Numbered from the stretch's first letter, positions 26,979 through 36,901 are shown. The stretch is DNA of 64,000 nt from Spirochaetota bacterium (GCA_030154445.1 JAGUQW010000002.1:248001-312000); one strand, 5' to 3'. Program-made: numbers and translations. Notes: generated by a model from the sequence alone, not told the origin.

Positions 26979-28799
26979 TTAATAAGGAGCATTTTTTTGT
27001 AATTCTTCTAATTCATTATTTTTGGATGATAAGGAACTAAAAAGTGTATCAATTTGGATTTTAAGAGTATTGAGTTCTTTTCCTAAGAGTGCTAATGCTT
27101 CTCCATTATTTTTTTCAGATGCGATAACAAGTTCCGTTTGAGCATCTTTAGTTCTATCTTCTGCATTTTGTATTTGTTCTTCTATAGCACTAATTTCATT
27201 TTTAAGTGGTTTGAGAGAATTTTGAAAAGCTTGTTTCTTTTTTTGTAGTTCTTTTTTTTCTTCTTTAGAAAGATTACCTTTAGTTTTCTCTTTTTTAGGC
27301 TTTTTAGCAAGCTCTTCACCAGAGAATCCTTTGTCTTCTAAAAATTCTTGATAAGTACCAAGGAATACATAAGGAAAATCACCATCAAACACGATTAATT
27401 TAGTAGCTAATGCATGGAGCATCATTTCGTTATGCGTAACAAATACCATACCACCATTAAAATTCTCTAACGCTTCAGTTAGAGAGTCAACACTTTGCAT
27501 ATCTAAGTGGTTAGAAGGTTCATCTAAAAAGAGACAATGAGTAGGGGTTGCAATTAATTTTGCAAGAAGAACACGAGCTTTTTCACCCCCAGATAGTACA
27601 TTACATCTTTTTAATGATAACTCACCTTCAAATAACATTGCTCCAGCGATACTACGAGCATAGCCTCTATTTCCACCAGGAAGTACACTAGCAATTTCTT
27701 CCTCAATAGTTAGCATAGGATTTAGCTCTTGTTCTGCTACCTGACCATAATAACCAGGTAGTAACTGAGGATGAGATCTTACATTACCTGAAGTAGGGCT
27801 TAATTTATCACATAATAAACGCAGTAGAGTAGATTTACCTTTACCATTTTTACCAACAATAGCAATTTTGTCGCCTTTAGAAACATCAAAATCTAAACCT
27901 TTTATAAGTAATTCTTTAGGATCATAACCAAAACATAGATTGTCAACGGTAAGCATTATTTTGGTATCAAATTTTTTGAGATTAAATTTGAAATCTAAGT
28001 CTGTAATAGCATCTAACTTTCCTTTAAAATCTTTTTTCTCTAAACTTTTGATACGAGATTGTACCATTCCAGCAAGACGAGCTTTGGCACGAAATTTACT
28101 GATGAAGAGTTCTACTTTTTCTTTTTCTTTGGCATCATTTAATCTAGTTTTTTCGTGTACTTCTTCTTCTGTTGCAATTTGTTCATATAATTTTACAGAT
28201 GTTCCAGGAATTTTACGAACTTGTTTACGGTGAATAGCCATGATATGATTAATAATAGTATCCATAAACATTCTATCATGCGTAATTAAAATAAGTTCTT
28301 TACGCCAGTTTTTCAAAAAATTAGCTAACCAATGTATCGTAACAATATCCAAATGGTTTGTAGGCTCATCTAAAAGAAGCATGTCCGCATTACTAATCAA
28401 AACTTTAGCTAAATTGATCCTGTTCATCCAGCCACCAGATAAAGTGTTTGGATCTTTAGTAATCATTTCAGCATCGAAATCTAATCCAAATAGAATTTTT
28501 TCAGCAAACCATTCTTCTTTAGGTTCGCCTTCAGGAATGACAGATAAAACTTCTTCTAAGACATTAGGGTGATCAAAACTCATTTCTTGTTTGAGATAAG
28601 CAATTTTGTATCCTTTTGGAAATTGAATAGTACCAGAATCAGGATTTTCTAATCCAGCTAACATACGAAATAGAGTAGTTTTACCATGTCCATTTCTTCC
28701 TACTAGACCGAGTTTTTCACCTTCATTTATTGTAAAAGAAACATCACTTAAAATTTCTTGATTGGAATAACCTTTGTTAAGGCTTGATATTTGTATCAT
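26979..28799 (-). CDS. ABC-F family ATP-binding protein
   Basis: 606 aa with two ABC ATPase domains and no membrane helix. Domain 1 has Walker A GRNGHGKTT (about 35-43), signature LSGGWMNRINLAKVL and DEPTNHLD. Domain 2 has GKNGKGKST (about 317-325), signature LSGGEKARVLLAKL and DEPSNHLD. A charged linker lies between them and a C-terminal coiled coil (about 515-600, KKELQKKKQAFQNSLKPLKN) follows, as in Uup/YfmR-type proteins. ABC-F proteins bind the ribosomal E site and act in translation; some give antibiotic resistance. The subgroup cannot be fixed here. AAGGA lies before the ATG. Confidence 0.9.
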   Translation of the reverse strand: MIQISSLNKGYSNQEILSDVSFTINEGEKLGLVGRNGHGKTTLFRMLAGLENPDSGTIQFPKGYKIAYLKQEMSFDHPNVLEEVLSVIPEGEPKEEWFAEKILFGLDFDAEMITKDPNTLSGGWMNRINLAKVLISNADMLLLDEPTNHLDIVTIHWLANFLKNWRKELILITHDRMFMDTIINHIMAIHRKQVRKIPGTSVKLYEQIATEEEVHEKTRLNDAKEKEKVELFISKFRAKARLAGMVQSRIKSLEKKDFKGKLDAITDLDFKFNLKKFDTKIMLTVDNLCFGYDPKELLIKGLDFDVSKGDKIAIVGKNGKGKSTLLRLLCDKLSPTSGNVRSHPQLLPGYYGQVAEQELNPMLTIEEEIASVLPGGNRGYARSIAGAMLFEGELSLKRCNVLSGGEKARVLLAKLIATPTHCLFLDEPSNHLDMQSVDSLTEALENFNGGMVFVTHNEMMLHALATKLIVFDGDFPYVFLGTYQEFLEDKGFSGEELAKKPKKEKTKGNLSKEEKKELQKKKQAFQNSLKPLKNEISAIEEQIQNAEDRTKDAQTELVIASEKNNGEALALLGKELNTLKIQIDTLFSSLSSKNNELEELQKNAPY

Positions 28800-28885
28800 C
28801 TTTTGTCCTTATATAGAATTATATGCAGTTTTAAAGCACAAGGCTCTACTTAATTGATGAGTTATTAATTGTTTGAAGTGTAGTT

Positions 28886-28914
28886 ATTGTATAATATTTT
28901 TCACTTTTTGTCAA
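28886..28914 (-). promoter_or_regulatory. Promoter of the ABC-F gene
   Basis: Minus-strand TTGACA (28914-28909), 17-nt spacer, TACAAT (28891-28886), about 87 bp before the start codon. Confidence 0.65.
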
Positions 28915-28985
28915 TAATACCTCTATCATAAAATTATACTATTATAAATGATAAAACATCTTAGCTTCTTTATTATAAAAAGATA

Positions 28986-29014
28986 TTGTTTGAGTTGAAC
29001 CGAAATGCTATAAT
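28986..29014 (+). promoter_or_regulatory. Promoter of the ridA gene
   Basis: TTGTTT (28986-28991), 17-nt spacer, perfect TATAAT (29009-29014), 32 bp before the ATG. Confidence 0.65.
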
Positions 29015-29046
29015 AAATTAGAAAGAATACTATTAAGGAGTATATT

Positions 29047-29427
29047 ATGGCTATACATTATCAAAATTCTAATCCGAATAAAAGGTGTTTTTCTAATTCT
29101 GTTTGTGTCGATGGTATTATTTATACGCACGGTCAATTAGGAATAAGTTCACCAGAATCAGTAGAGAGTTTTATAGAACAAGCAAATACTTCTGTAGATT
29201 TATTACTAGCTGAATTAAATGAATATGGTGCTGGTTTTGAAGATATATTTAAGGTGAATGTATATATTACTGATAAAGTAAATATTTTTGAAGAATATCT
29301 ACCTTGGTATCAAGATCGCTTTGAATCCAATCCAAATCCAATCCGAACAACGGTTATTGTTACAGCATTGTCTCCTAATCCTCATTCTTATATAAAAATA
29401 GAATTTGTCGCAAAAAAACCAGTATAA
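29047..29427 (+). CDS. RidA/YjgF family enamine/imine deaminase
   Basis: 126 aa, the family length. Features are the N-terminal FSNSVCVDGIIYTHGQLGIS (usual form YSqav..g..vy.sGq), EDIFKVNVYITDKVNIFEEY, and the C-terminal RTTVIVTALSP. In standard RidA the substrate-binding Arg lies in P-x-R-[ST], here PIRTTV, conserved. RidA hydrolyses reactive 2-aminoacrylate formed by PLP enzymes. AAGGAG precedes the ATG, and a terminator follows, so it is monocistronic. Confidence 0.85.
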   Translation: MAIHYQNSNPNKRCFSNSVCVDGIIYTHGQLGISSPESVESFIEQANTSVDLLLAELNEYGAGFEDIFKVNVYITDKVNIFEEYLPWYQDRFESNPNPIRTTVIVTALSPNPHSYIKIEFVAKKPV

Positions 29428-29441
29428 AAAATTAACATGTT

Positions 29442-29475
29442 AAAAAGGACTCTTCATAATAAAGGAGTCCTTTTT
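29442..29475. terminator. Terminator between ridA and pepT
   Basis: 11-bp stem (29442-29452 with 29465-29475) with a 12-nt loop and T-run, between convergent genes. Confidence 0.75.
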
Positions 29476-29499
29476 TGATTGTTGAGCTTTCTTATCAAT

Positions 29500-30741
29500 T
29501 TATTTGTATTTAGGTGCTAATTTTACTATCTCTATAGCGACTTCTAAAGATTTAGTAAAAGCAGAGATAGGGAGATATTCATAAATAGAATGGATATTGT
29601 GAGCACCTGTAAAAAGATTAGGGGTAGGAAGACCTTTGGAAGAGAATACAGCTCCATCTGTCCCGCCTCTAATAGGACAAACATGAATAGGTATTTCAAG
29701 ATTGGACATAGCTTCTTCTACGATAGTAATACAAGTTTTATCGTCTGTGAGATTATTGGCAATATTTGCGTAAGAATCAGATATTTCTAATTCTATAGAA
29801 GCTTTTGGATATTTTTGTTGGATTTTAGAGATAGTTTTTTGTAAAAATATTTTACGAGCATTAAATCTTTCTTTATCAAAATCTCTAATAATCATTTCTA
29901 TTTTGGCATCAGAAGCATTACCTGATATATCTGTAACCAAGATAAATCCTTCTTTACCTTCAGAATACTCAGGTGTGTCTAAAGGATCTAAAAGGCTAAT
30001 AATATCATTAGCAACTAAAATAGGGTTAACAAGAATACCTTTTGCTGATCCAGGATGTATGGAAACACCTTTGATGTCTATAACTACAGACGCTCCATTA
30101 AAAGTCTCATAACCAAATTCACCTATAGGACCCCCATCAATAGTATAAGATAATATATTTTTAGGAAGTTTGTTAATATCAAAAGCATAAGCGCCTCTCA
30201 ATCCCACTTCTTCATCAGGAACAAATAATAAATAAACATCACCATGAGGAATATTGTTAGAAGACAAATATTTGGCTAATCCCATCATAACAGTAACACC
30301 AGCTTTATCATCACCACCAAGAACACTAGTCCCATCAGTAACGATAATATTATCATTTTGGTAATTCATGATTTCTGGATGATCAGTGACACTGAATATA
30401 ATGGTCTTATCTTTGTTTAGTGGGAAATCTTCGCCCTTAAAATTAACTATATGAGCATGTACATGGGGGCTTTCTCCAATATCTACAGTATCTATATGTG
30501 CCATAAACAAAATAGGAGGAGCAGTAGTTGTTCCAGATATTTTAGCTAATAAAATAGCATTATCTTGTAATTCTATATCAGTAATACCGAAATCTGTAAG
30601 ATCATCTTTGAGCATTTTTGCCAAAAGCATTTGTCCAGAAGTAGTTGGTAATTCTAGGATATTAGATTTACTTTGACTAGTAATAGTAGTGTATTTAATA
30701 AAATAAGTAGTTAAAAACTCTGAAAATTGAGATAACTTCAT
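29500..30741 (-). CDS. pepT: Peptidase T (tripeptide aminopeptidase, M20B)
   Basis: 413 aa. Metal-binding motifs of the M20 family are clear: FMAHIDTVD (His82, Asp84), LGGDDKAGV, and FVPDEEVGLRGA with the catalytic Glu pair, plus FTGAHNIHSIYEYLP near the C-terminus. Peptidase T is a cytoplasmic di-zinc enzyme that removes N-terminal residues from tripeptides. It fits with the opp peptide transporter in the same window. AAGGGG precedes the ATG. It is transcribed divergently from sodA. Confidence 0.92.
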   Translation of the reverse strand: MKLSQFSEFLTTYFIKYTTITSQSKSNILELPTTSGQMLLAKMLKDDLTDFGITDIELQDNAILLAKISGTTTAPPILFMAHIDTVDIGESPHVHAHIVNFKGEDFPLNKDKTIIFSVTDHPEIMNYQNDNIIVTDGTSVLGGDDKAGVTVMMGLAKYLSSNNIPHGDVYLLFVPDEEVGLRGAYAFDINKLPKNILSYTIDGGPIGEFGYETFNGASVVIDIKGVSIHPGSAKGILVNPILVANDIISLLDPLDTPEYSEGKEGFILVTDISGNASDAKIEMIIRDFDKERFNARKIFLQKTISKIQQKYPKASIELEISDSYANIANNLTDDKTCITIVEEAMSNLEIPIHVCPIRGGTDGAVFSSKGLPTPNLFTGAHNIHSIYEYLPISAFTKSLEVAIEIVKLAPKYK

Positions 30742-30773
30742 TAAGAACCCCTTGACTAAAATATATATTGTAT

Positions 30774-30809
30774 AGTATACTTGAATTAGATATATAAATC
30801 TAGTATACT
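30774..30809. promoter_or_regulatory. pepT-sodA divergent promoter region with repeated palindrome
   Basis: sodA: TTGAAT (30781-30786), 17-nt spacer, TATACT (30804-30809). The palindrome AGTATACT occurs at 30774-30781 and 30802-30809, 28 bp apart. Each contains TATACT on both strands, so they may be paired divergent -10 elements or a binding site for one regulator. Confidence 0.5.
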
Positions 30810-30851
30810 ATAAAAAATTATATAAAATATCTTAATATTTAGGAGAACAAT

Positions 30852-31454
30852 ATGTTTCAATTACCAGAATTAGGTTACAGTTATGAAACTTTAGAGCCAA
30901 CTATTGATGCAAAAACAATGGAAATTCACTATACAAAACATCATCAAGCTTATGTAACAGGATTGAATGCAGTTGTTGAAAGTCATCCAGCTCTTGCAGG
31001 TAAAACTGTAGAAGAATTGTTGAAATCATGGAATACACTTCCAGAATCTGCAAAACTAGCTGTTCGTAATCATGGTGGTGGCCACCATAATCATTCTTTA
31101 TTTTGGAAATTATTAACTAAAGATGTTGTCTCTATACCTAGTGATCTCAAAGAGATGCTAGAAACAACATTTGGATCTATTGAAAAATTTAAAGCAGAAT
31201 TTGAAAATGCAGCGAAAACACGCTTTGGTTCAGGTTGGGCATGGTTAGTAGTCGATCAAAATAAGAAGCTCAAGATAATAAGTACAGCAAATCAAGATTC
31301 TCCATTAATGGAAGGCTATACACCAGTATTAGGATTGGATGTATGGGAACATGCTTACTATCTTAATTATCAAAATAGAAGACCTGATTATGTATCATTA
31401 TTTTGGAATATAGTAAATTGGGATGTTGTAGCTAAAAATATCAAATCTATATAA
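30852..31454 (+). CDS. sodA: Superoxide dismutase, Mn type
   Basis: 200 aa. Metal ligands His26, His81, Asp163 and His167 align with the Fe/Mn family ([31 protein letters not shown]). Gln148 in [10 protein letters not shown] and the [11 protein letters not shown] block are features of the Mn-dependent form rather than the Fe form. It converts superoxide to peroxide and oxygen in the cytoplasm. AGGAG precedes the ATG. Monocistronic, with a terminator downstream. Confidence 0.93.
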   Translation: MFQLPELGYSYETLEPTIDAKTMEIHYTKHHQAYVTGLNAVVESHPALAGKTVEELLKSWNTLPESAKLAVRNHGGGHHNHSLFWKLLTKDVVSIPSDLKEMLETTFGSIEKFKAEFENAAKTRFGSGWAWLVVDQNKKLKIISTANQDSPLMEGYTPVLGLDVWEHAYYLNYQNRRPDYVSLFWNIVNWDVVAKNIKSI

Positions 31455-31482
31455 AATATAAGATTTTGTTAATATATAAATA

Positions 31483-31520
31483 AAAAAATGTTACACTCTA
31501 TCAAGTTTGTAGCATTTTTT
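31483..31520 (+). terminator. Terminator after sodA
   Basis: 13-bp stem with one G-U pair (31483-31495 with 31508-31520) followed by T-rich sequence. Confidence 0.75.
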
Positions 31521-31581
31521 ATTTGTGTATTAGATTAAAAATAAATAATATATGTATTATTGTTATAGGGTATATGATTAT

Positions 31582-34500
31582 ATGAAACAACTATGGATTA
31601 AAACAATTGATTTTTTATCAGAGAATATGTTCATCACAAATATATTAATAATAATGATTTTATTAATAGGTATTTTTGTCAATGGGAGAATTAGAAAAGA
31701 AATAGCTCCTCAAGTAGAGGCAGATGCTATTCACATTAATATCTATTATCCTACAGCTTCTGCTCAAGAGATAGAACAGGATGTTATAGTACCACTTGAA
31801 AAAATTATTCAAAGTTTTGATGTCAGTGTTCAATACACATCTTTTGCAAATGATGCGTATGGTCGAATTAAAGCATTGTTACCCATCGATAAAAATTTAG
31901 CAAATAATAGACAAAGATTATTTACTGCTCTTCAAAATATTCCAAATATCACAAAAGATGCTCGTATTACTATTACAGAAGAAGGTGTACAATCAATTCC
32001 TATTTATTATTTTTCATTACAATTAAAAGATGCTTATACGAATCAATTTAATTTATTACAGCAAGAAGCTGATATTATTAATAAAAAAATCAAGCGTCAT
32101 AAGGATGTATATACCGTAGAAACAAGTGGTTTACTAAGAAAAGAAATATTTGTAAATATCAATCCTAATAAATTATCTCAATATTATATATCTTTACAAG
32201 AAATTGTTAAATCATTGTTTCGGCGTAATATCAGTAGTTCAGAAGGTTTGTTAGATATTAATAATAGTGAAAAAATATTTATTACAGATGCTGGATTTAA
32301 CTATCCTTTGGATATTACAAATACAATACTTAGATCTAACTTTGAAAAACAAACGGTATCTATAAATGATATAGCATCAACAGAAGAGGGTTTTGAAGTA
32401 GCAAATAATGATGTCTTTATTAATAATTCAAAAGCAGTTTTTTTTGGTGTGCGTATAAAACAAAATGTTAATTTTATTAAATTCACTAAAGAATTAGATG
32501 AAATGATCTCTCAAATTAAAACAACGCTACCAAAAGAGTTGAAGTTGATAGTTGTTGAAAAGCGAGCTGAATCTATTGATACTGTTTTAAAATTTACTCA
32601 ATCAAGTGCTTTAATAGGAATTTTAATAGTATTTTTAGTATTACTAATATTTTTAGATTGGAGAACAGCTCTATGGACAACTGTAGGAATTCCTATTACG
32701 ATCTCTTTGCTGGTAATCACTTTATTTTTTACTAATGTTTCTATGAATATGCTTACTTTATGTGGAATTATAACAGTATTGGGTATGCTTGTTGATCATG
32801 GTATTATCATTTCTGAAAATATTTATAGATATAGAAATATGGATTATTCACCTAGAGAAGCAACAAAATTAGGTGTCAGTGAAGTGTTTTCTCCCATCTT
32901 AGTGACTGTACTTACTACGATTGCAGCTTTCTTACCTTTATTATTAATTCAAGATACTATAGGAAATATAATAAAACCACTACCTATTGTTATTTGTATT
33001 GCTTTAATATTTAGTTTTTTTGAAGCTATATTTTTTCTTCCTATACATTTGTCGCATATACCTTTAGCAAATGTTCAACAAAAACAAGAAAAATGGTTTG
33101 AAAAATGGAAACAAGAATATGGTAAACTATTAAAGAAAGCTCTTGAAATGAGATATTTTATTATACTAATATTTTTAGGAATATTGTTTGCAACTCTTGT
33201 GTTGATCAGTCATATGTTTAAAGGTTTTGTTTTTATGGAACCTATAGGAATCAGTAGTTTATATGTAAATCTTGAAGCTAAAGCTGGAACTAGTAGATAT
33301 GAAATGAAACAGTTTGTTAGTAAATTAACAGAAGTTGTAGAAAATACTATACCAGAACATGAAAGAACAATTATTAAAGAAGAAATCGGAAAATATCATA
33401 TTATATCATTTTCAAGTCAAGGTTTCTCTCCAAATAGAGGGCAGATAGCGATTTATTTATCTAGTCTTGCAGAAAGGGATAGAGATGCAACTGAAATTCT
33501 AAATTCTATTCAAGAAGCGGTGGGTAATTCACCTCATGCCACTAATTTCACTCGTGTGTTTTATGATTCTTTTGGGTTGATTCCTAAAATAACCTCAGCA
33601 TTAAATATGAGATTTTTACAAGGAATAGGATCAAGCTCTAAAAATTATATCGAAGCAATGCAGGAAGTTTTCACTTATGTTAATACTATTGATGGTGTAG
33701 TTAATCCCGAACACTCTTCATTATGTGGTAAAAGCCGAATTTTATTAGAATTTGATTATCAAAAAATGGCTCAATTAGGAATAGATGCACAAATAGTTTC
33801 TGAGACTTTAAAAATTGCTATTTCTGGTTTTGTTCCAACAATTTGGAGAAATCATCAAGAAAAAATTCCTTATATTATTCGTTTAGATCCTAAATATAAA
33901 AATTCTATAGAAGATATACAGAATTTATTAATTCCTAATATTTTTAATAAATTAATTCCTTTGAAATTATTTACCAAAACATCTGAAGTACAAGGACAAG
34001 AAGATATATTACGAAGTTCTGGGCAAAGAATGGTTGAAATATACTTAGATGTCGATCCTTTAATTACGACACCTACATCAATTAATAAAAAAATCAATAA
34101 ATATTATGAAACAATAAAAGATAGATATCCAGATGTTGATATACAGACAAGTGGAGAAAGTGTTACTATCGCTAATGCTTTTGAAGATTTTAAATTAGCA
34201 TTTTTAATAGCTGGAATTCTGATTTATATTATTTTATTAATGCTATTTAAAGAACCTTTGCAGCCTTTTATTGTACTGATTGCTATCCCTTTTGGGATTA
34301 TAGGATCTGTATGGGCTTTTTATTTTCATAATCAAGTATTAAGTTTTATGTCTTTGGTAGGCATTGTTGGATTAAGTGGAATTGTAGTAAATGATGCCGT
34401 TGTAATGGTAGATTTTATTAATAAAGTTATTAATAAAGCAGACGATACAAGTAATGTGATATCACTAATTATAATGGGTGCTGAAAATAGATTGAAAGCT

Positions 34501-34725
34501 GTTTTATTAACGACATTAACTACTGTTGTAGGATTATTACCTTCTATATATGGTCTGCAGGGAGTAGCAGATTTAATTGTACCTATCACAACAGCAATTG
34601 CATACGGATTGTTGTTTGCAACAGTACTTACCTTGTTTTTTATTCCTGTATTATATATGGTTAGTTATGATTTAAAAAAAATAGTAATTAATAATTTTTT
34701 TATTAATAAAAGAACTACTCACTAA
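31582..34725 (+). CDS. RND-family efflux permease (AcrB-like), orphan
   Basis: 1047 aa from ATG 31582, chosen because the earlier in-frame ATG at 31552 has no ribosome binding site while AGGG lies before 31582. Twelve membrane helices in two groups with two large periplasmic domains, matching the AcrB layout. The fourth-helix proton relay reads GMLVDHGIIISEN: the first Asp is kept, and the second, an Asp in AcrB, is His. The equivalent in the second half reads GIVVNDAVVMVDF. No membrane-fusion protein or outer-membrane channel gene is adjacent. The substrate is not predictable; lipid or drug export is plausible. Confidence 0.87.
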   Translation: MKQLWIKTIDFLSENMFITNILIIMILLIGIFVNGRIRKEIAPQVEADAIHINIYYPTASAQEIEQDVIVPLEKIIQSFDVSVQYTSFANDAYGRIKALLPIDKNLANNRQRLFTALQNIPNITKDARITITEEGVQSIPIYYFSLQLKDAYTNQFNLLQQEADIINKKIKRHKDVYTVETSGLLRKEIFVNINPNKLSQYYISLQEIVKSLFRRNISSSEGLLDINNSEKIFITDAGFNYPLDITNTILRSNFEKQTVSINDIASTEEGFEVANNDVFINNSKAVFFGVRIKQNVNFIKFTKELDEMISQIKTTLPKELKLIVVEKRAESIDTVLKFTQSSALIGILIVFLVLLIFLDWRTALWTTVGIPITISLLVITLFFTNVSMNMLTLCGIITVLGMLVDHGIIISENIYRYRNMDYSPREATKLGVSEVFSPILVTVLTTIAAFLPLLLIQDTIGNIIKPLPIVICIALIFSFFEAIFFLPIHLSHIPLANVQQKQEKWFEKWKQEYGKLLKKALEMRYFIILIFLGILFATLVLISHMFKGFVFMEPIGISSLYVNLEAKAGTSRYEMKQFVSKLTEVVENTIPEHERTIIKEEIGKYHIISFSSQGFSPNRGQIAIYLSSLAERDRDATEILNSIQEAVGNSPHATNFTRVFYDSFGLIPKITSALNMRFLQGIGSSSKNYIEAMQEVFTYVNTIDGVVNPEHSSLCGKSRILLEFDYQKMAQLGIDAQIVSETLKIAISGFVPTIWRNHQEKIPYIIRLDPKYKNSIEDIQNLLIPNIFNKLIPLKLFTKTSEVQGQEDILRSSGQRMVEIYLDVDPLITTPTSINKKINKYYETIKDRYPDVDIQTSGESVTIANAFEDFKLAFLIAGILIYIILLMLFKEPLQPFIVLIAIPFGIIGSVWAFYFHNQVLSFMSLVGIVGLSGIVVNDAVVMVDFINKVINKADDTSNVISLIIMGAENRLKAVLLTTLTTVVGLLPSIYGLQGVADLIVPITTAIAYGLLFATVLTLFFIPVLYMVSYDLKKIVINNFFINKRTTH

Positions 34726-34745
34726 TAAAAATTATCCTTAAAAGA

Positions 34746-34778
34746 AAAATAGCTCCTATATAATTTAGGAGCTATTTT
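34746..34778. terminator. Terminator between RND gene and bioY
   Basis: 13-bp perfect stem (34746-34758 with 34766-34778), 7-nt loop, between convergent genes. Confidence 0.8.
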
Positions 34779-34806
34779 GATGAATATTTGACAGAATAAA
34801 TATTCT

Positions 34807-35376
34807 TTATTTTTGTGTAAAACGATAAATTATAGGTAATACAAGTACTGTAATAGCTACTTTAAGAATTTCACCAATCATAAAAGGATACAAACCTATA
34901 GTTAATAATGTGTTTGTTGGAACAAAAAAGGATAATTGGGCTAAACCAAAGCAAAAGACAATAAATATACCAAGAGTAGTTGCTATAGTAGATTTTACAA
35001 AAGAAGTCAGATATCCTTTATCAGCGAAATATCCCATAACAAAAGCTGCAGGGATAAAGCCCCAGAGATAACCGCCTGAAGGTCCTAAAAGAATAGCAAT
35101 ACTACTTGTCCCAGATGCAAAAATAGGCAATCCCAGAGCACCTTCTATAAGATATAAGAAGATAGAGCTTGTCGCTGCTTTAGATCCCATAGATAAACTT
35201 ACGATGATAAGTCCTAATGTTTGACCTGTAATAAATACAAGTGGCGTAGGGATAATAAGTTGTGCAGAAATAGCCATAATTGTAGACCCAACAATTATTT
35301 TTATCATAAAAATAATTGTTGATTTATAAGTAGTGAAAAATTTATGAGCTGGATTTGATTTGATTTGTATTAACAT
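34807..35376 (-). CDS. bioY: Biotin transporter substrate-binding subunit BioY
   Basis: 189 aa with six membrane helices. TPLVFITGQTLGLIIVSLSM and LLGPSGGYLWGFIPAAFVMG are diagnostic of BioY, the S-component of ECF-type biotin transporters. The EcfA/EcfT energising module is not nearby, so BioY may work alone or with a shared module. The cell therefore probably scavenges biotin. AAGGAG precedes the ATG. I saw no BirA-type operator in front of it. Confidence 0.92.
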   Translation of the reverse strand: MLIQIKSNPAHKFFTTYKSTIIFMIKIIVGSTIMAISAQLIIPTPLVFITGQTLGLIIVSLSMGSKAATSSIFLYLIEGALGLPIFASGTSSIAILLGPSGGYLWGFIPAAFVMGYFADKGYLTSFVKSTIATTLGIFIVFCFGLAQLSFFVPTNTLLTIGLYPFMIGEILKVAITVLVLPIIYRFTQK

Positions 35377-35467
35377 ATGATACTCCTTAATATTATTTAT
35401 AGTTAATTGTGATAAATTTTTATATCTAAAATTCTTGTGAATTAAATTGATAATTTCTTTGTAACAA

Positions 35468-35497
35468 AGTATAGTATAGTTTAGGTAATATTGTCAA
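35468..35497 (-). promoter_or_regulatory. Promoter of bioY
   Basis: Minus-strand TTGACA (35497-35492) with TATACT at 18-nt spacing (35473-35468); a second TATACT lies 5 nt closer. The leader is about 85 nt. Confidence 0.55.
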
Positions 35498-35805
35498 CTT
35501 ATTTTTTTTTAATTGACAAAAGATGATAAATCTATGAATTCAATACATAATAATACAGGTGTTGGTAACATTATGGTGTATAATTTAGATGAAAATCTAC
35601 AAAAACATAATAAAAAAATAAAATATATTTATGGTAAGGAATTGTATATTTTAAGAATCTTTCATTTTGAAGTAAAAATAGAAAATCATTATAAATATTT
35701 AGAACAAGATTTAACGGTAATAGAGAGAGAAAAAAAAATAATCAATTGAAAAAATCAAATAGAGATTTGTTTTAGAAATATTTGTGATATATTAAATTTA
35801 TGAAC

Positions 35806-35834
35806 TTTACATTTTTTTAAATTTACTTTATACT
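35806..35834 (+). promoter_or_regulatory. Promoter of apbE and the rnf cluster
   Basis: TTTACA (35806-35811), 17-nt spacer, TATACT (35829-35834), 38 bp before the apbE start. Confidence 0.6.
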
Positions 35835-35872
35835 ATATATCATTTATAAATTATAAATTTAGGTGGTTTTGT

Positions 35873-36901
35873 TTGAAAAACAGGTGTAGTATATTTTTTG
35901 TTTTCTGTATTATATTTTTAATTAATTGTTCTTCAAAAACTTATCAAAGATATGTATATCAACAAAAATTAATGTACACTTCTTTTGATATAGTATTTTA
36001 TTCTCAGACATCAAAATTCAAATTGAATTCAAAAATCAATCATATTTGGGATACTTTAGATAATCTTGAATATAATCTTTCTGCAATTGGAGATGGTTTC
36101 GTAGGTACACTTAATACAGATGGATTTATTAAAGAAGATAAGAATCCTGAAATTTTTCAAATAGTATCTAATTTTATTGTTCGTTCTAAAATAATAAATC
36201 AACAAAGTAATGGAGCATTTGATATCACGGTATATCCCCTTATTCGTTTATGGGGTTTTTATATTCAAGATATTCAAAAAAGAGTTCCAACAGATCAAGA
36301 AATCGAGGATACTTTAAAATGTACAGGGATGGACAATATTATTTTTACTAATGATGGTATTTTATTAAAAAATAATGTCAAATTAGATTTAGGTGCTATA
36401 GCAAAGGGATATGCTGTAGATGTTGCTTTAGGAATGCTTAAAGATATTACTAATATTAGTGCTGGTTTTGTAAATGCTGGTGGTAATGTGAAAATATATG
36501 GAGCAAAACCTGATGGAACACTATGGAAGGTTGGTATACGAAATCCTAGTGGTGGTGATGTGAAAGAGATAATAACTTTGTATGATGGGGAAGCAATAGC
36601 TACTTCTGGAGATTATGAACAATTTTTTGAAGTAGATGGTCAGTACTATCATCATATTTTTAATCCTAAAACAGGAAAACCTGTGACACATAATCTAGCA
36701 TCTGTTAGTGTTATATTGAAAGGTAGTGCTGAAGAGACAGATATATTAGCAACAACATTTTTATCAATGGGTATAAAAAAATCGAAAGAATTATTAGATG
36801 TTTTTGATAAAGAACAGGAACATTCTATATTATATATAGAGCGTAATGGTAAAGAACTTGTGTCAGAAGCTAATAATGCTTGGATTCAAAGAACAAAATA
36901 A
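35873..36901 (+). CDS. apbE: FAD:protein FMN transferase ApbE (lipoprotein)
   Basis: 342 aa, TTG start supported by AGGTGG upstream. The N-terminus ends in the lipobox LINC with Cys19, so the protein is anchored on the outer face of the inner membrane. Conserved ApbE blocks are present: FDITVYPLIRLWGF, VKLDLGAIAKGYAVDVA, GFVNAGGNVKIYG and HHIFNPKTGKPVTHNLASVS. ApbE attaches FMN through a phosphoester to Thr in [S/D]GAT motifs. The following genes encode its likely substrates, RnfD (SGTTYL) and RnfG (SGATFS), so the operon joins enzyme and substrate. Confidence 0.93.
   Translation: MKNRCSIFFVFCIIFLINCSSKTYQRYVYQQKLMYTSFDIVFYSQTSKFKLNSKINHIWDTLDNLEYNLSAIGDGFVGTLNTDGFIKEDKNPEIFQIVSNFIVRSKIINQQSNGAFDITVYPLIRLWGFYIQDIQKRVPTDQEIEDTLKCTGMDNIIFTNDGILLKNNVKLDLGAIAKGYAVDVALGMLKDITNISAGFVNAGGNVKIYGAKPDGTLWKVGIRNPSGGDVKEIITLYDGEAIATSGDYEQFFEVDGQYYHHIFNPKTGKPVTHNLASVSVILKGSAEETDILATTFLSMGIKKSKELLDVFDKEQEHSILYIERNGKELVSEANNAWIQRTK

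Larger units (their letters stand above)
35377..35872. other. Gene-free interval between bioY and apbE
   Basis: About 500 bp. It holds the bioY promoter on the minus strand (35468-35497), a weak open frame of 78 codons (35513-35749, TTG start, no ribosome binding site, no recognisable family) and the apbE promoter (35806-35834). Nothing else is supported. Confidence 0.6.

Noticed and set aside
27940-28572. Two plus-strand frames inside the ABC-F gene
   Set aside because: They are complements of the conserved ATPase motifs and have no start signals.
35513-35749. 78-codon open frame between bioY and apbE
   Set aside because: TTG start without a ribosome binding site, no recognisable domain, and located in a promoter-rich gap. 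I could not support it as a gene.
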